From the NCBI GenBank assembly GCA_963818685.1, contig CAWFTJ010000004.1:62001-126000 (forward strand): a DNA stretch of 64,000 nucleotides, given 5' to 3'. Shown one piece after another: positions 15,586-24,937 of the stretch; the first letter of the stretch is position 1, and each line of letters begins with the position of its first letter. The notes under the pieces were generated by a model. The model searched no databases and was not told the origin of the DNA. It worked only from the letters and a program-made list of their open reading frames with translations. The position numbers were made by a program, and so were the translations under genes. The DNA is from CAJCJE01 sp963818685 (GTDB taxonomy: Bacteria; Actinomycetota; Actinomycetes; Mycobacteriales; Pseudonocardiaceae).

Positions 15586-16533
15586 TCAGTCGCGTGCGCG
15601 GCGGCTCAGTCCGACGCGGCCGGACGGTTGCATCGGAGCGGTCTGCGTGTGCAGCCATGCGATGGCTCGGGTGCGTGCGGTACGCAGGCCCGCACGTTCG
15701 CCGAGGTAGTCACCGAAGGCGCCGACCAGCGGCAGCGTCCCGAGCAGGCGGTGGTACCAGCGTCCCCTTGGCCGCTTGCCGAGTTCGTCCGCGAGTCCCC
15801 ACAACGAGCGAGCCAACCGCCACAACGTGCCGCCGACCGCTCGCGGCGAGAGCATCGCGCGCCCTCGGCGAGGGCGGCCCAGCGTCTCGATCAGGTGGTC
15901 GACCTCGGCGTCTTCCTCGGCTCGGTCCGGCGCGGTCGTCCTTCCGGTGGCGAGGGCGGGATCGATGTCCCGCTTGAACAGCACGGCCGCGAGCAGCCGC
16001 ACCCGAGCGTCGGTGTCGGTGACCCCGAATTCTCTCGCGATGGCGCACAACACCAGTCCCTGCGCGGTTAACCCGATCATGTCCCGCACCGGCAACCGGT
16101 CCGCGAGCGCGCCGCCGAGCCCGGGAATGGCCGCGACCGACGCGGCGAGCCTGCCGAACCGGTTCACCCACCAGTTGACGCGCCGGTCGGGCCCCATCGC
16201 GTCCCAGGCCGCTGTTCCCGGCATCCGGAGCGAGGTCAGCGTGGCGGCGATCCTGCGGCCTACTCCTCCCCCAGTGCCGGCGTCGCGCGCCCGCGCCTTG
16301 AGCCGGAGCGGATCGGAGTCGCGCACCGCGTCCAGCACCGGCCCGCACGCCCGCACGAACGGCCGCAGCACCACGACCAGTTGACGATCCGAAACCGCCT
16401 CGGCCACCGACTCCTCCGCACCTTGCTGATGCCGTCCTTGCACAGGGAATGGCCCTCCGAACCCGAGCCGAAACTTCGGCGTCCTGGCGAAGCCAGGGAG
16501 TTGGCTCGACCGCGGCACGTTGGCCTTGGTCAT
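15586..16533 (-). CDS. Conserved hypothetical protein (315 aa)
   Basis: The protein starts MTKANVPRSSQLPGF. I do not recognise a catalytic motif. The middle has IPGLGGALADRLPVRDMIGL and LTAQGLVLCAIAREFGV followed by ARVRLLAAVLFKRDID; the end has LPLVGAFGDYLGERAGL. The amphipathic helices and the Gly-rich LGGALAD segment vaguely recall EcsC-like membrane-associated proteins, which is a guess. The stop lies directly next to the luciferase-like remnant. Confidence 0.55.
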   Translation of the reverse strand: MTKANVPRSSQLPGFARTPKFRLGFGGPFPVQGRHQQGAEESVAEAVSDRQLVVVLRPFVRACGPVLDAVRDSDPLRLKARARDAGTGGGVGRRIAATLTSLRMPGTAAWDAMGPDRRVNWWVNRFGRLAASVAAIPGLGGALADRLPVRDMIGLTAQGLVLCAIAREFGVTDTDARVRLLAAVLFKRDIDPALATGRTTAPDRAEEDAEVDHLIETLGRPRRGRAMLSPRAVGGTLWRLARSLWGLADELGKRPRGRWYHRLLGTLPLVGAFGDYLGERAGLRTARTRAIAWLHTQTAPMQPSGRVGLSRRARD

Positions 16534-16935
16534 GGTGCGTCCTTGCGATGACCCAGCGTCTCCTCATCGGTGGCGGCCGGTAGAAGCTGCTCTGGTACGG
16601 CTACTCGGATCCGACCAGCGACCGCCGTACCTTGGCGGACAACTCCGGCGCTGTCGTGGACAGCGGCGGTTGGGACACCGTGGCCACAGCGACGGCGAAT
16701 CCGGGCCGGCGGTCGGCCACGTCCTGATTCACGCTGTCGGCCAGGACGGCAGCGTCCGTTTCTACGACCGCCTCGTCGCCGGCACCGCCAGGCGCGTCGT
16801 GGTCACCGGTCTCGGGTTGTCGCCCTCCCGTCGTGGTGGACTGACTGACGGTTGCGTCGGATCGAACGCTCGCCCATCTGGCGGCACTCGCTCCGCCGCC
16901 GGCTCCGGCTTGGCGGAGCGGTACTATCACTGCCG
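16534..16935. other. 402-base region without a confident gene
   Basis: Frames are open on both strands but none shows a domain or ribosome site. The minus-strand frame 16601-16930 (109 codons, GTG start) has a Thr/Ser/Ala/Asp-rich composition that could be a disordered protein. It lacks support, so the stretch is best read as the divergent promoter region of the GNAT gene and the hypothetical gene. Confidence 0.4.
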
Positions 16936-17619
16936 ATGATCATGATCGCGCCGCAACCGATCCGGTCGGCCGACCCTGCGCAGCAGCGGGTCGGCTGGGT
17001 GGGCTGGAAGGTGCGGCTGCGCGCGATCCGGCCCACGGATCATCGGACCCTGGCCGGGTTCGACCGCGCCGATGGTCCGCGGCTCGGCGGTTACCGGCAT
17101 TGGGCGGCGCACAGGGGAATCTCCGGTGACGACTTCCATTTCCTGATCGAGACGCTGCACAACCGGACGCCGGTCGGGTCGATGTGGGTCCAGGCCGATC
17201 CGTTCTCCGGCCGGTTCAGCTACGGCATCGGGATCGGGGCGCAACATCGCCGCTGCGGCTATGCCGCCGACGCAGTCACCGTGCTGCTCGCGTACATGTT
17301 CGAGCAGCGCCGCTACGGCAGGTGCGAGGTCAGCATCAACGGCGGCAACTTCGCATCGTTGTCGCTGCACGGCGAACTCGGCTTCCGCGAACAGGGGCGA
17401 CCACGCGACACCGAACTGCTGCGCGGAGAGATCAGGTATCCGGTGCTGATGACCATCACCGCGGACCAGTTCGCCGCGCATCACCCGACTCTCGCGGCTG
17501 CGCGCGGTCCGGTCCGCCCCACGCGAGGGCGACACTGGCGGACCCGACGGCGAGGGCGGCACTGGCGCCGAACACCTACGCCAGGTTTCCCTTCCGGCGA
17601 CCAACCAGCTATACCCTAA
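16936..17619 (+). CDS. GNAT-family N-acetyltransferase
   Basis: Starting at ATG 16936 (or the second ATG at 16942) the protein has about 227 residues. VRLRAIRPTDHRTL is the usual RimJ/RimL-type beginning, and GIGIGAQHRRCGYAADAV is the acetyl-CoA pyrophosphate loop (motif A, Q/RxxGxG/A form). INGGNFASLSLHGELGFREQ is the motif B region with the GFxxxG end. The last 35 residues are Arg-rich and not part of the fold. The substrate is unknown. It lies just upstream of dacB on the same strand with a 51-base gap. Confidence 0.85.
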   Translation: MIMIAPQPIRSADPAQQRVGWVGWKVRLRAIRPTDHRTLAGFDRADGPRLGGYRHWAAHRGISGDDFHFLIETLHNRTPVGSMWVQADPFSGRFSYGIGIGAQHRRCGYAADAVTVLLAYMFEQRRYGRCEVSINGGNFASLSLHGELGFREQGRPRDTELLRGEIRYPVLMTITADQFAAHHPTLAAARGPVRPTRGRHWRTRRRGRHWRRTPTPGFPSGDQPAIP

Positions 17620-17670
17620 AGGTCCTTTTTGTCACCCTGGTGATGTTGCCATGCCTTCGGGGAGTAACGC

Positions 17671-19248
17671 ATGACCTTTCGACACCGGTCGATGCTGATC
17701 ATCGGCTTGTCCGCCGCCTTACTCGGTCTGCCAGCCGCAGGGCTGGCCAACGGCGCGGGTGCGCAGGCGCCGACCACGTTGAGCCAGGACCTGGACGCGC
17801 TGCTGGCCAACCCCGCGCTGACTGGCGCGGATGTCGGCCTTGTCGTCAAGGACGCGATCACTGGTTCGACGTTGTACGACCATCACGGCGCGGACCTGCT
17901 GCTGCCCGCGTCGAACATGAAGCTGTTCACGTCGGCAACCGCGATGGACGTGCTCGGCCCGAACTACACCTTCAGCACCACGGTCGCCCAGGACGGCACC
18001 CGGCACGGGCCGACGTTGGCCGGGAACCTGTACCTCAAGGGCACCGGCGACCCGACCATGCTCGCGGCGGACTACGACGCGCTCGCCGCGGAGGTGGCGG
18101 CGGCCGGGATCACCAGGGTCGGCGGGCAGCTCGTCGCGGACGACACCTGGTTCGACAACCAGCGGCTCGGCGCGAGCTGGGGATGGGACGACGAGCCGTA
18201 CTACTACGCCGCGGAGACGTCCGCACTGACCATCTCTCCTGACACCGACTACGACGCGGGTTCGGTGAACGTGACCGTCTCCCCCGGCGCGGTCGGCCAG
18301 CCGCCGAAGATCACGGTGACCCCGCCGAACAACTACCTGACCATTGTGAACACCGCGACCACCGGCGTCGCAGGCTCGGCGACAACAGACGACGTGAACC
18401 GGGACGAGGGCGACAACGTCATCCGGATCACGGGCTCGATCGCGGCGGATGCCGCGCCGGACGTGGAAACGATGGCGGTGTGGGAGCCGACGGGGCTTGT
18501 TGCACAGCTGTTCCGCGCGGATCTCGCCGCGCACGGCGTGACCGTGACCGGGCCGACAGGCTACCGAGCAACACCCGCCAACACGGCGACCATCGCGTCG
18601 CGGACGTCGATGCCGGTGAGCCAACTGCTGACTCCGTTCATGAAGCTGAGCAACAATCTGCACGCCGAGGCGCTGGTCAAGGCGGCTGGACGCAAGGTGT
18701 CGGGTCAGGGCAGCTGGCCGGCCGGGCTTGCGGCCCTGAAGGCCGATTTCGGCGCCTTCGGGTTGAACCCGCAGCAATTGTCCATGGTGGACGGTTCGGG
18801 CCTTTCGAGGCAGAACTACGTGTCCGCCGACGAGATCAGCACGCTGCTGATCGGCGCGCAGCAGCAGCCGTGGTTCTCGACCTGGTACAACTCGCTGCCG
18901 GTCGCGGGCGTGAGCGACCGGATGGTCGGCGGCACGTTGCGCAGCCGGATGGTGGGCACACCTGCCGCGAACAACCTGCGCGCCAAGACCGGGTCGATGA
19001 CGGGCGTGAGCGCGTTGTCCGGCTACGTGACCGCGGCGAGCGGCGAGAAGCTGGTGTTCGCCATGGCGGAGAACAACTTCCTGCCGAGGTCGGTGACGAG
19101 CATCGAGAACGCGGTCGGCGTGCGGTTGGCCGAGTACGACGGGGCGAACGATGTTTCGCACGCCGCGCAGTTCAAGATCAATATCCAGGTCGCGCAGGCG
19201 ACCGATCCGAAGGCCGCGCTGGAGTGCGGCTGGACTCGTAGCTGCTGA
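17671..19248 (+). CDS. dacB: D-alanyl-D-alanine carboxypeptidase/endopeptidase (PBP4, peptidase S13)
   Basis: The 525-residue protein starts with a Sec signal peptide (MLIIGLSAALLGLPAAGLAN). Penicillin-binding motifs are SxxK at Ser81-Lys84 (PASNMK), SxN in KLSNNLHAEAL and KTG in RAKTGSMTGVSALSG. The long insert between SxxK and SxN is typical of S13/DacB, which trims peptidoglycan stem peptides outside the cell. A GGGGAG-like ribosome site precedes ATG 17671. The end, CGWTRSC, lies inside a 16-base tandem duplication that copies the stop codon, and a strong terminator follows. Confidence 0.93.
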   Translation: MTFRHRSMLIIGLSAALLGLPAAGLANGAGAQAPTTLSQDLDALLANPALTGADVGLVVKDAITGSTLYDHHGADLLLPASNMKLFTSATAMDVLGPNYTFSTTVAQDGTRHGPTLAGNLYLKGTGDPTMLAADYDALAAEVAAAGITRVGGQLVADDTWFDNQRLGASWGWDDEPYYYAAETSALTISPDTDYDAGSVNVTVSPGAVGQPPKITVTPPNNYLTIVNTATTGVAGSATTDDVNRDEGDNVIRITGSIAADAAPDVETMAVWEPTGLVAQLFRADLAAHGVTVTGPTGYRATPANTATIASRTSMPVSQLLTPFMKLSNNLHAEALVKAAGRKVSGQGSWPAGLAALKADFGAFGLNPQQLSMVDGSGLSRQNYVSADEISTLLIGAQQQPWFSTWYNSLPVAGVSDRMVGGTLRSRMVGTPAANNLRAKTGSMTGVSALSGYVTAASGEKLVFAMAENNFLPRSVTSIENAVGVRLAEYDGANDVSHAAQFKINIQVAQATDPKAALECGWTRSC

Positions 19249-19264
19249 GACTCATAGCTGCTGA
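19233..19264. repeat. 16-base tandem duplication spanning the dacB stop codon
   Basis: GACTCGTAGCTGCTGA (19233-19248) is followed at once by GACTCATAGCTGCTGA (19249-19264), one mismatch. The first unit ends with the dacB TGA, so the second repeats the last codons after the stop. Confidence 0.85.
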
Positions 19265-19265
19265 G

Positions 19266-19307
19266 TACGGCCACGGGCGCGGCGGATTCGCCGCGCCCGT
19301 GGCCGTA
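19266..19307. terminator. Bidirectional terminator between dacB and the S33 peptidase gene
   Basis: A perfect 19-bp GC-rich stem (19266-19284 with 19289-19307) closes on a GATT loop. There is no T run, as is common for actinobacterial terminators. The two flanking genes converge on it. Confidence 0.85.
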
Positions 19308-19312
19308 GTGCG

Positions 19313-20725
19313 TCAGTTCTTCAGGAAGGCGATGACGGCGTCACGGCCGACATGGCCGAGTTCGCGGTTCTGGATGGAGTGCGACGCGCCCGGCACGACG
19401 ACCAGCTTGACGTCCTGGCCGGTGGCGGCTTCCTGACGGGCCCATTCGAGCGGCGTGGACAGGTCGTGGTCGCCGTTGACGATGAGCACGGGCACATCGG
19501 GCAGCCGGGCTGCCGTGTTCGACCCGGGTTTTTCGGCCGGCCAGTGCAGGCACGTCTGATCGAAGCCCTGGCCGACCGCGACCGCCTGCGTGTAGGGCCA
19601 GACGGCAGATGTGGGCAGCAGGTGCTCGGCGAGGGTCAGCGCGGCAGGGCGCAGTGCCATCGGCGTCGCTTCGCTGCCCCAGGGGAAGCGAAGGTCGGCG
19701 CAGAGGGTGGCCGCGTGCAGCCCCGAACTGAAGTCGGTGTAGTCGTCGTACGGGTCGGTGGGCGACAGGACGTTCAGCAGTGTGTCCAGGTGGGTCGGGT
19801 CACCGTTGCGCGCGGCGTGTATGGCGCCGATGACGTCGCCGGTGCCGGGCGGCAGGTCGGGCGGGTTCGGGTCGCGATAAGTGGGGTCGACGAACTCGTA
19901 GCTCACCAGCATGTCGAACAGCCGCACACCGTCCGCTGCGGAACGCCGGCGGACCAGCGCCGCGAGGTCGTCGGCCGGGTCGTAGCCGCAGGCGGGCGCG
20001 GTGGCGCACGCGGCGCGCAGGACGCGGGCCTGGGCGCGCAGTCCGGTCAGGTAGAGCGAGGTGTCGATGCTCGCCTTGTGCGGCACGACCGAGTCGAGCA
20101 CCAGCCGCGCGACGTGGCTGGGGTGCGCGAGGGCGTAACGCTCGGCGACGAACGTGCCGTACGAGACGCCGTCGACGACCATCTTCGACACGCCGAGGGC
20201 CTGCCTGAATTGGTCGAGGTCGGCGACGGTCTGGTCGGTGCCGTAGAACGGCGCCGCATCACCCAACTGGTTGGCACACTGCCTGACCGCGTCGGGCGTC
20301 GGCACGGCAATGTCGGAGCTGCCGACCTGTTCCTGCAACGTCGTACAGTTCAGCCCGCCGAACTCACCGGTGCCGCGCTCGTCGATGAACGCCCACCGGT
20401 AGTCCTTGGCCAACTCGGGCAGGCGCCGGTCGGTCAGGCGGTCGGCGAAGGGCACACCGGGCTGACCGGGGCCGCCGGACAGGAACAGCAGCACGCCCCT
20501 GGGTGCGTTCGTGTTGTTCTCGACGGCGACCTGCAACTTCAGCGTGCCAGGGACCTTGCCGGTGTAGTCAAGCGGCACGGTGAGCGTCGAGCAGGTGAAG
20601 TCCGCCTGGCCGGCACAGGCGTGCGGGTCGGTCAGACGTGGTCCGCTCGACGCCGACGCGGTGCTCGGCAGCGCCGTCAACATCAGTCCTATTGCGAGGC
20701 TCGCTGCCCAGTGTTTTCTCCCCAT
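19313..20725 (-). CDS. Secreted alpha/beta hydrolase, S33 tripeptidyl-aminopeptidase-like
   Basis: The 470-residue protein has a signal peptide (SLAIGLMLTALPSTASASS). Motifs of the S33/TAP family are visible: FLSGGPGQPG as oxyanion hole, IDERGTGEF, the nucleophile Ser in DGVSYGTFVAERYA, Asp in IVNGDHDLSTPLEWA and His in PGASHSIQNRELG. The last segment matches the TAP-like C-terminal domain. Homologues such as the Streptomyces SlpD/E and Tap proteins remove short N-terminal peptides from secreted proteins. Several Cys residues in the extracytoplasmic part suggest disulfides. Confidence 0.9.
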   Translation of the reverse strand: MGRKHWAASLAIGLMLTALPSTASASSGPRLTDPHACAGQADFTCSTLTVPLDYTGKVPGTLKLQVAVENNTNAPRGVLLFLSGGPGQPGVPFADRLTDRRLPELAKDYRWAFIDERGTGEFGGLNCTTLQEQVGSSDIAVPTPDAVRQCANQLGDAAPFYGTDQTVADLDQFRQALGVSKMVVDGVSYGTFVAERYALAHPSHVARLVLDSVVPHKASIDTSLYLTGLRAQARVLRAACATAPACGYDPADDLAALVRRRSAADGVRLFDMLVSYEFVDPTYRDPNPPDLPPGTGDVIGAIHAARNGDPTHLDTLLNVLSPTDPYDDYTDFSSGLHAATLCADLRFPWGSEATPMALRPAALTLAEHLLPTSAVWPYTQAVAVGQGFDQTCLHWPAEKPGSNTAARLPDVPVLIVNGDHDLSTPLEWARQEAATGQDVKLVVVPGASHSIQNRELGHVGRDAVIAFLKN

Positions 20726-20797
20726 GGTGACGAGATACCAGATGAGCGGTGGTCGGCACCACGGCCAGGTGGCTGTTTCGCGGTGGCTGGTTCGCGG

Positions 20798-22266
20798 TCA
20801 GGCGAACGCGTAGTCGGTCAACGGGAAGGTGGTGGCTTCCCGACTGCTTGTCACGATGGTGGTCGGTCGGAGCAGGGCGGCTTCACCGTGCGGGTTGAAG
20901 TAGTAGCTGCGCGCGTTGGCGCAGTTGCCCCGGTAGAAGACGGAGTCGTCGAGCTTGCGGGTCATCCGGTCGAGGAACGCGTCGTTGGCCCGCTGGGTGA
21001 CCTCGAAGACGGTCGCGGCGCGACGGTGGAGTTCGCCGAACAGCCGGGCCATGTGCGCCATCTGCGACTCGATCGTCCAGAAGTAGGAAAGGCCGGTGTA
21101 CGCGTACGGGCTGTTCAGGCTGATCAGGTTCGGGAAGTGCGGCACGGTCACGCCCGCGTACGCCTGGAACCGGTTCGCCCGCCACCACATGCCGAGGTCG
21201 CGGCCGTCGCGGCCGATGATGGAGATGGCAGGGAGGTTGGCTTCCCAGAGGTCGAATCCGGTGGCGAGCACGAGCAGGTCGATCTCGGTCCTGCTGCCGT
21301 CGACGGTGACGATCGCGTCGGGTTCGACGCGGTCGATCGTGCCGGTTTCCAGGTGCACGTTGGGTTTGTTGAACGTGCGGTAGTACGCGTTGGAGAACGT
21401 CGGCCGTTTGCAGCCGAAGGAGTAGGTCGGAGTGAGTTCGCGGCGGGTGCGCGGGTCGCGGATCTGGAGCGCAGGTGCGCGCGGGCGGCGAGTTCGGCGA
21501 GGCGGTTGCCGAGTTGGGTGTGGCGGTAGTGCAGCACGCCGACGATGGTCAGCGCTTCCAGGGCGGCCGAGTTGATTCCTCGCGCCATGCGTTGCGTCGC
21601 GGGGAGGGCCGCGAACAGGCGGCGGACCGGGCGCGGGATGCGTGCGTCGATCTTGGGCACCACCCAGATCGGAGTGCGCTGGTAGACGGTCAGCTCCGCG
21701 ACTTCGTCGGCAAGTTCGGGGATGAGCTGGACGGCGGTGGCGCCGGTGCCGATGGTGGCGGTGTGCTTGCCGGCCAACGGGTAGGCGTGGTCCCAGTCGG
21801 CGCTGTGGATGACCTTGCCGGCGAAGCCGTCGATGCCGGGGATGTCCGGCGACTTCGGCTGGGAAAGGAAACCCGTCGCGGTGATCAGGAACCGGGCCGA
21901 GATCGGGTCGCCGTCGGCAAGGGCGACCCGCCAGCGTCCGGCGTCGGCGTCCCAGCCCGCGCCGGTGACCGTGGTCCCGAACCGCATCCGGCGGCGCAGG
22001 TCGTACTTGTCTGCGACGTGTTCGGCGTAGCGCTTGAGTTCGGCGCCCGGCGCGAACAGGCGTGACCAGTTCGGGTTGGGCTCGAAGGAGTACGAGTAGG
22101 TCACTGAGGCGATATCCACCGCGAGGCCGGGATACCGGTTGACGTGCCAGGTGCCGCCGAGGTCGTCCTCGCGATCGAGGATGACGTAGTCGTGGATGCC
22201 GAGCCGGTCGAGCTGGATGGCCGCGCCCATGCCGCCGAAGCCGGCGCCGACGATCACCGCGTCCAT
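20798..22266 (-). pseudogene. Flavin monooxygenase (Baeyer-Villiger type), frameshifted
   Basis: The first part, from ATG 22264-22266 behind GGAGGG, has an FAD loop (AVIVGAGFGGMGAAIQL), the BVMO-like fingerprint FAGKVIHSADWD and the NADPH loop IGTGATAVQLIPELA. Near 21470 this frame fails and the homology continues in another: LQIRDPRTRRELTPTYSFGC, KRPTFSNAYYRTFNKPNV, LLVLATGFDLWEANLP, stop 20798. The length of 1469 bases is one short of a multiple of three, so one missing base accounts for it. Whether this is a real lesion or a sequencing error is open. It is divergent from a TetR gene across a 70-base region with a palindromic operator. Confidence 0.82.
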
Positions 22267-22280
22267 GCCGCCCTCCATTT

Positions 22281-22299
22281 CAGATACACCACATATCTG
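22281..22299. promoter_or_regulatory. Probable TetR operator between the monooxygenase and TetR genes
   Basis: CAGATA at 22281-22286 and TATCTG at 22294-22299 form a perfect inverted repeat around seven bases. It sits in the only gap between two divergent genes, where a local TetR repressor would bind. Confidence 0.75.
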
Positions 22300-22301
22300 G
22301 A

Positions 22302-22330
22302 TTCGCAGCGTATGTGGGACCGGATAGGGT
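22302..22330 (+). promoter_or_regulatory. Possible leaderless promoter of the TetR gene
   Basis: TTCGCA at 22302-22307 and TAGGGT at 22325-22330 are separated by 17 bases and end six bases before the GTG start at 22337. No ribosome site lies in front of that GTG, so transcription probably starts at the codon. The boxes are weak matches to the consensus. Confidence 0.4.
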
Positions 22331-22336
22331 GTCAAC

Positions 22337-22936
22337 GTGGCACGACTGACCCGTGCGGAGAGCCAGGCCCGCACCCGCGCGCGCCTGCTGGAGATCGCGC
22401 GTCCGATGTTCCTGCGCGACGGCTACGCGGCAACCTCGCTGGACAAGGTGGCCGACGCGGCCGGTTACACGCGCGGCGCGGTCTACTCGAACTTCCGCAA
22501 CAAGGACGAGCTGTGCATGGCCGTGCTCGACGAGATCCGCACCGAGCGAGCGGGCGACATCATCGCCATCCTGAGGGCCACGACGCTCGACGAGCGCATC
22601 GAACGGTTCGAGGCGTGGGCGGAGAACGTGATCGGCGATCCGAGCTGGACCAGGCTTGAGCTGGAGTTCGGCGTGCAGGCCAGCGCGAACGACACGCTCA
22701 GGGAGGAACTCGGCGCACGCATCGTCGGCCTGACCGAGTTGATCGCCGAGAGTGTGCGGACTTTCGAGCGGACCGACGGCGCCGAGTTGCGCATGCCCGC
22801 CGAGCAGATCGGCGTCGCGCTGCTCAGTCTTGGCGTCGGACTCGGCGTCTTCCGCTCCATCGAGCCGAAACTACCGGTCGGCGCGCTGGTCAACACATTG
22901 CGAGCGCTGACGGGACTGCCCGTCGGTCCGATGTAG
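22337..22936 (+). CDS. TetR-family repressor
   Basis: The 199-residue protein has the TetR N-terminal HTH: ARLLEIARPMFLRDGYAATS, LDKVADAAGYTRGAVYSNF and RNKDELCMAVLDE. The C-terminal helical part (residues 60-199) is the ligand domain and is not diagnostic. The gene is divergent from a flavin monooxygenase and a perfect palindrome separates them, so it most likely controls that gene and itself in response to the monooxygenase substrate. Confidence 0.92.
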   Translation: MARLTRAESQARTRARLLEIARPMFLRDGYAATSLDKVADAAGYTRGAVYSNFRNKDELCMAVLDEIRTERAGDIIAILRATTLDERIERFEAWAENVIGDPSWTRLELEFGVQASANDTLREELGARIVGLTELIAESVRTFERTDGAELRMPAEQIGVALLSLGVGLGVFRSIEPKLPVGALVNTLRALTGLPVGPM

Positions 22937-23106
22937 ACGGCCAGAGCTCGACGCCCCGCGCTGACCATCGGCCCGACACGCGACCCAGGATCGACGAAAC
23001 GGGCCGCCAATGCGCGGCTCGGGCACACCACAGCAGGCCGCGACACCCGCACCCGAGCACCCACCGCGACCAGCTCGGCGGTGGCTTACGCTCGCGGGGC
23101 AATGCC

Positions 23107-23127
23107 CTGTAAACCCAGCGTTCACAG
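23107..23127. repeat. Recurring palindrome CTGTAAAC-N5-GTTCACAG (site 1)
   Basis: Eight-base arms flank CCAGC; the arms are complementary except at one position. Nearly the same element occurs at 40542-40562 and 46722-46742. Here it lies in the gap after the TetR gene, and CTGTAAAC appears again 36-40 bases further on, without a partner arm. Confidence 0.55.
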
Positions 23128-23225
23128 CGCGATCGCGCCATAGCACTGTAAACTCGAAGTTGTCGTGCCCACCTCGCGATCCAGTGCGGGCAGGGTCCTT
23201 TGCGTCGCTTCGATCCTCGACTATG

Positions 23226-24257
23226 TCATGGGACGGGCCATGACATCCGGACGCGGTTCCGCAGGACGCAGCGCGGCCGGGTCCGGCGCTGATAGGAAAC
23301 CGCGGCGATGCCCAGCGTCCATCCGTAGCCCGCGAACGCGGTCGCCGCGACGCAGCTGAGCAGGTAGTCAGGGAAACTGTGCGGACCGCTGATCGGCAGA
23401 TAGATCCACATGGCGGTGCCGTATCCGGCGAGGGTGGGCGCGATCAGCCAGACCGGCACAACCGGCAGGAACCTCGGTACCCGTCGCCCGGCAAGCCACA
23501 CCGTCCACCTGGGAAACACCATCCCCCACGAATGCACAAGGCCGAGCAACAGAAAATCGGCCGGCAGCGCCGTGCACAGGATGAACACGGGGATGAACGG
23601 GTCGCCGGGATCGGCGAAGCGGGTGCCACGAAATGGTGGCAGGTCGGCGAAGCGCATCAGATGGCAGGCGTAGTAAGGCACGAAGGCGACGCTGCCGAGG
23701 TGCGCGATCAGCCGCACCCGAGGTGGCGCTGGCGCCAGCGGTCGCTCGATCCCGACGACCGCGTCGGCCGGATGGCCGAGGCCGCACCGGGGACAGCCGT
23801 GCGTTGTGCGGCGTCGCCAGGCCAGCGCGGCCAACAGGAACAGCGCGGCGACGGCGACGAAACCGAGCCGCTCCGCGAACGGTCCCCAGTCGGACCGACC
23901 GTCGCGGCCGAGCATGGCGCCGTTCATCGCCCAGCTGATCAGGTCGAGCAGCACGAACGCGCTGCCGGCCAACGCGACCAGCACCACGCCCCACAACCCG
24001 ACCGTGATCACGCCGGCCGACAATCGCCGGCCAGATCTAGCCGAGCCGGCCTGGCCGCGGTGCGCACCCCTCGCACTCACCGCGGCCAGGCCGGCCCCGA
24101 CCAGCAGCACGGCGGCGACTGCCCAGCCGAGCCAGCCGATCCCGTACAGCGAGCCGTGCCCGGCGACCAGCATCGCCGCGCCGAACAGCACCGCCCAACC
24201 GCTCGCCGCGTAGCCGGCCCAGAACGGCCATTGCCGTACCGCTCCCCGTTTCGCCAC
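23226..24257 (-). CDS. Polytopic membrane protein with a CPRCG motif
   Basis: The 343-residue protein has seven or eight hydrophobic segments (for example YAASGWAVLFGAAMLVAG, LGWAVAAVLLVGAGLAAVS, GVVLVALAGSAFVLLDLI, FVAVAALFLLAALAW). A cytoplasmic loop has TTHGCPRCGLGHP, a single CxxC that could bind a metal. I do not recognise a named family. It is followed by a 289-base gap containing the recurring palindrome at 23107. Confidence 0.65.
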   Translation of the reverse strand: MAKRGAVRQWPFWAGYAASGWAVLFGAAMLVAGHGSLYGIGWLGWAVAAVLLVGAGLAAVSARGAHRGQAGSARSGRRLSAGVITVGLWGVVLVALAGSAFVLLDLISWAMNGAMLGRDGRSDWGPFAERLGFVAVAALFLLAALAWRRRTTHGCPRCGLGHPADAVVGIERPLAPAPPRVRLIAHLGSVAFVPYYACHLMRFADLPPFRGTRFADPGDPFIPVFILCTALPADFLLLGLVHSWGMVFPRWTVWLAGRRVPRFLPVVPVWLIAPTLAGYGTAMWIYLPISGPHSFPDYLLSCVAATAFAGYGWTLGIAAVSYQRRTRPRCVLRNRVRMSWPVP

Positions 24258-24357
24258 GTCGCCAGCCTGTCGAAGCGACGTGGCGGGGACCTCCCGCGCG
24301 GGTATCGGCCGGTTCGCTCGCCGGAGGGATGTGCCGGAGGAATGTGCCGGGGGATGT

Positions 24358-24885
24358 TCAGCCGTGGCCGGGAATGAACTCGCGCACGTCCGACTGGCGC
24401 AGCGGTTCCTGGTTCGGGTCGCCGGGCCCTGCCGCGATCGGGTCGAGCACCAATCCGGTGTGGTCGCCGAGGTCGTGCCGGTCGACGATGCGGCCGATGA
24501 ACCAGCGGTCGCAGCCGGTCAGGATGGGCAGGCCGGCCGGGCCCGTGGTCCAGCCGCAGTGCGCGAACTTGTCGATGCAGTCGCCGGTCGTGGTGGCGAA
24601 CAACGCGGCGAGGCCGTGGTGTTCCTGGCCGAGCGCGTGCACGGCGAGCAGGTCGGCGGCTGCCGCGACGCGCGCGGTGTGGTTGACCTTGGCAAGGCAG
24701 ACGAGATAACGCAGCGGGCTGGCACCGCACTGGGTGACGAAGCCGACCAGGCAGCCTGCGCGGACGCCGTCCACCGAGGTGGTCACCGTGAACATCGGCG
24801 GGTCGACGCCGGCCAGGGCGCGATGCACGTCCCGCGCCACTCCGGTTCGCATGCCACGCGGTCTGACCTGCACCGGGATCACCAT
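24358..24885 (-). CDS. Flavin reductase-like FMN-binding split-barrel protein
   Basis: The 175-residue protein has MFTVTTSVDGVRAGCLVGFV, TQCGASPLRYLVCLAKVNHT, then DLLAVHALGQEHHGLAALFA. Those are the FMN-binding features of the flavin reductase/HpaC family, which hand reduced flavin to oxygenases or act as small flavoproteins. RDVHRALAGVDPPMFTVTT marks the usual beginning. Start may be ATG 24883-24885 or the Met a few codons later. It lies near, but not in an operon with, the frameshifted monooxygenase. Confidence 0.82.
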   Translation of the reverse strand: MVIPVQVRPRGMRTGVARDVHRALAGVDPPMFTVTTSVDGVRAGCLVGFVTQCGASPLRYLVCLAKVNHTARVAAAADLLAVHALGQEHHGLAALFATTTGDCIDKFAHCGWTTGPAGLPILTGCDRWFIGRIVDRHDLGDHTGLVLDPIAAGPGDPNQEPLRQSDVREFIPGHG

Positions 24886-24937
24886 GGGTTCAGCATGGCC
24901 GCAACGACACCAATCGAAACGGACACCTTCGGGCGAA

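Noticed and set aside
16601..16930. 109-codon minus-strand frame as a gene
   Set aside because: No domain, no ribosome site and biased composition; could be random openness in high-GC DNA.
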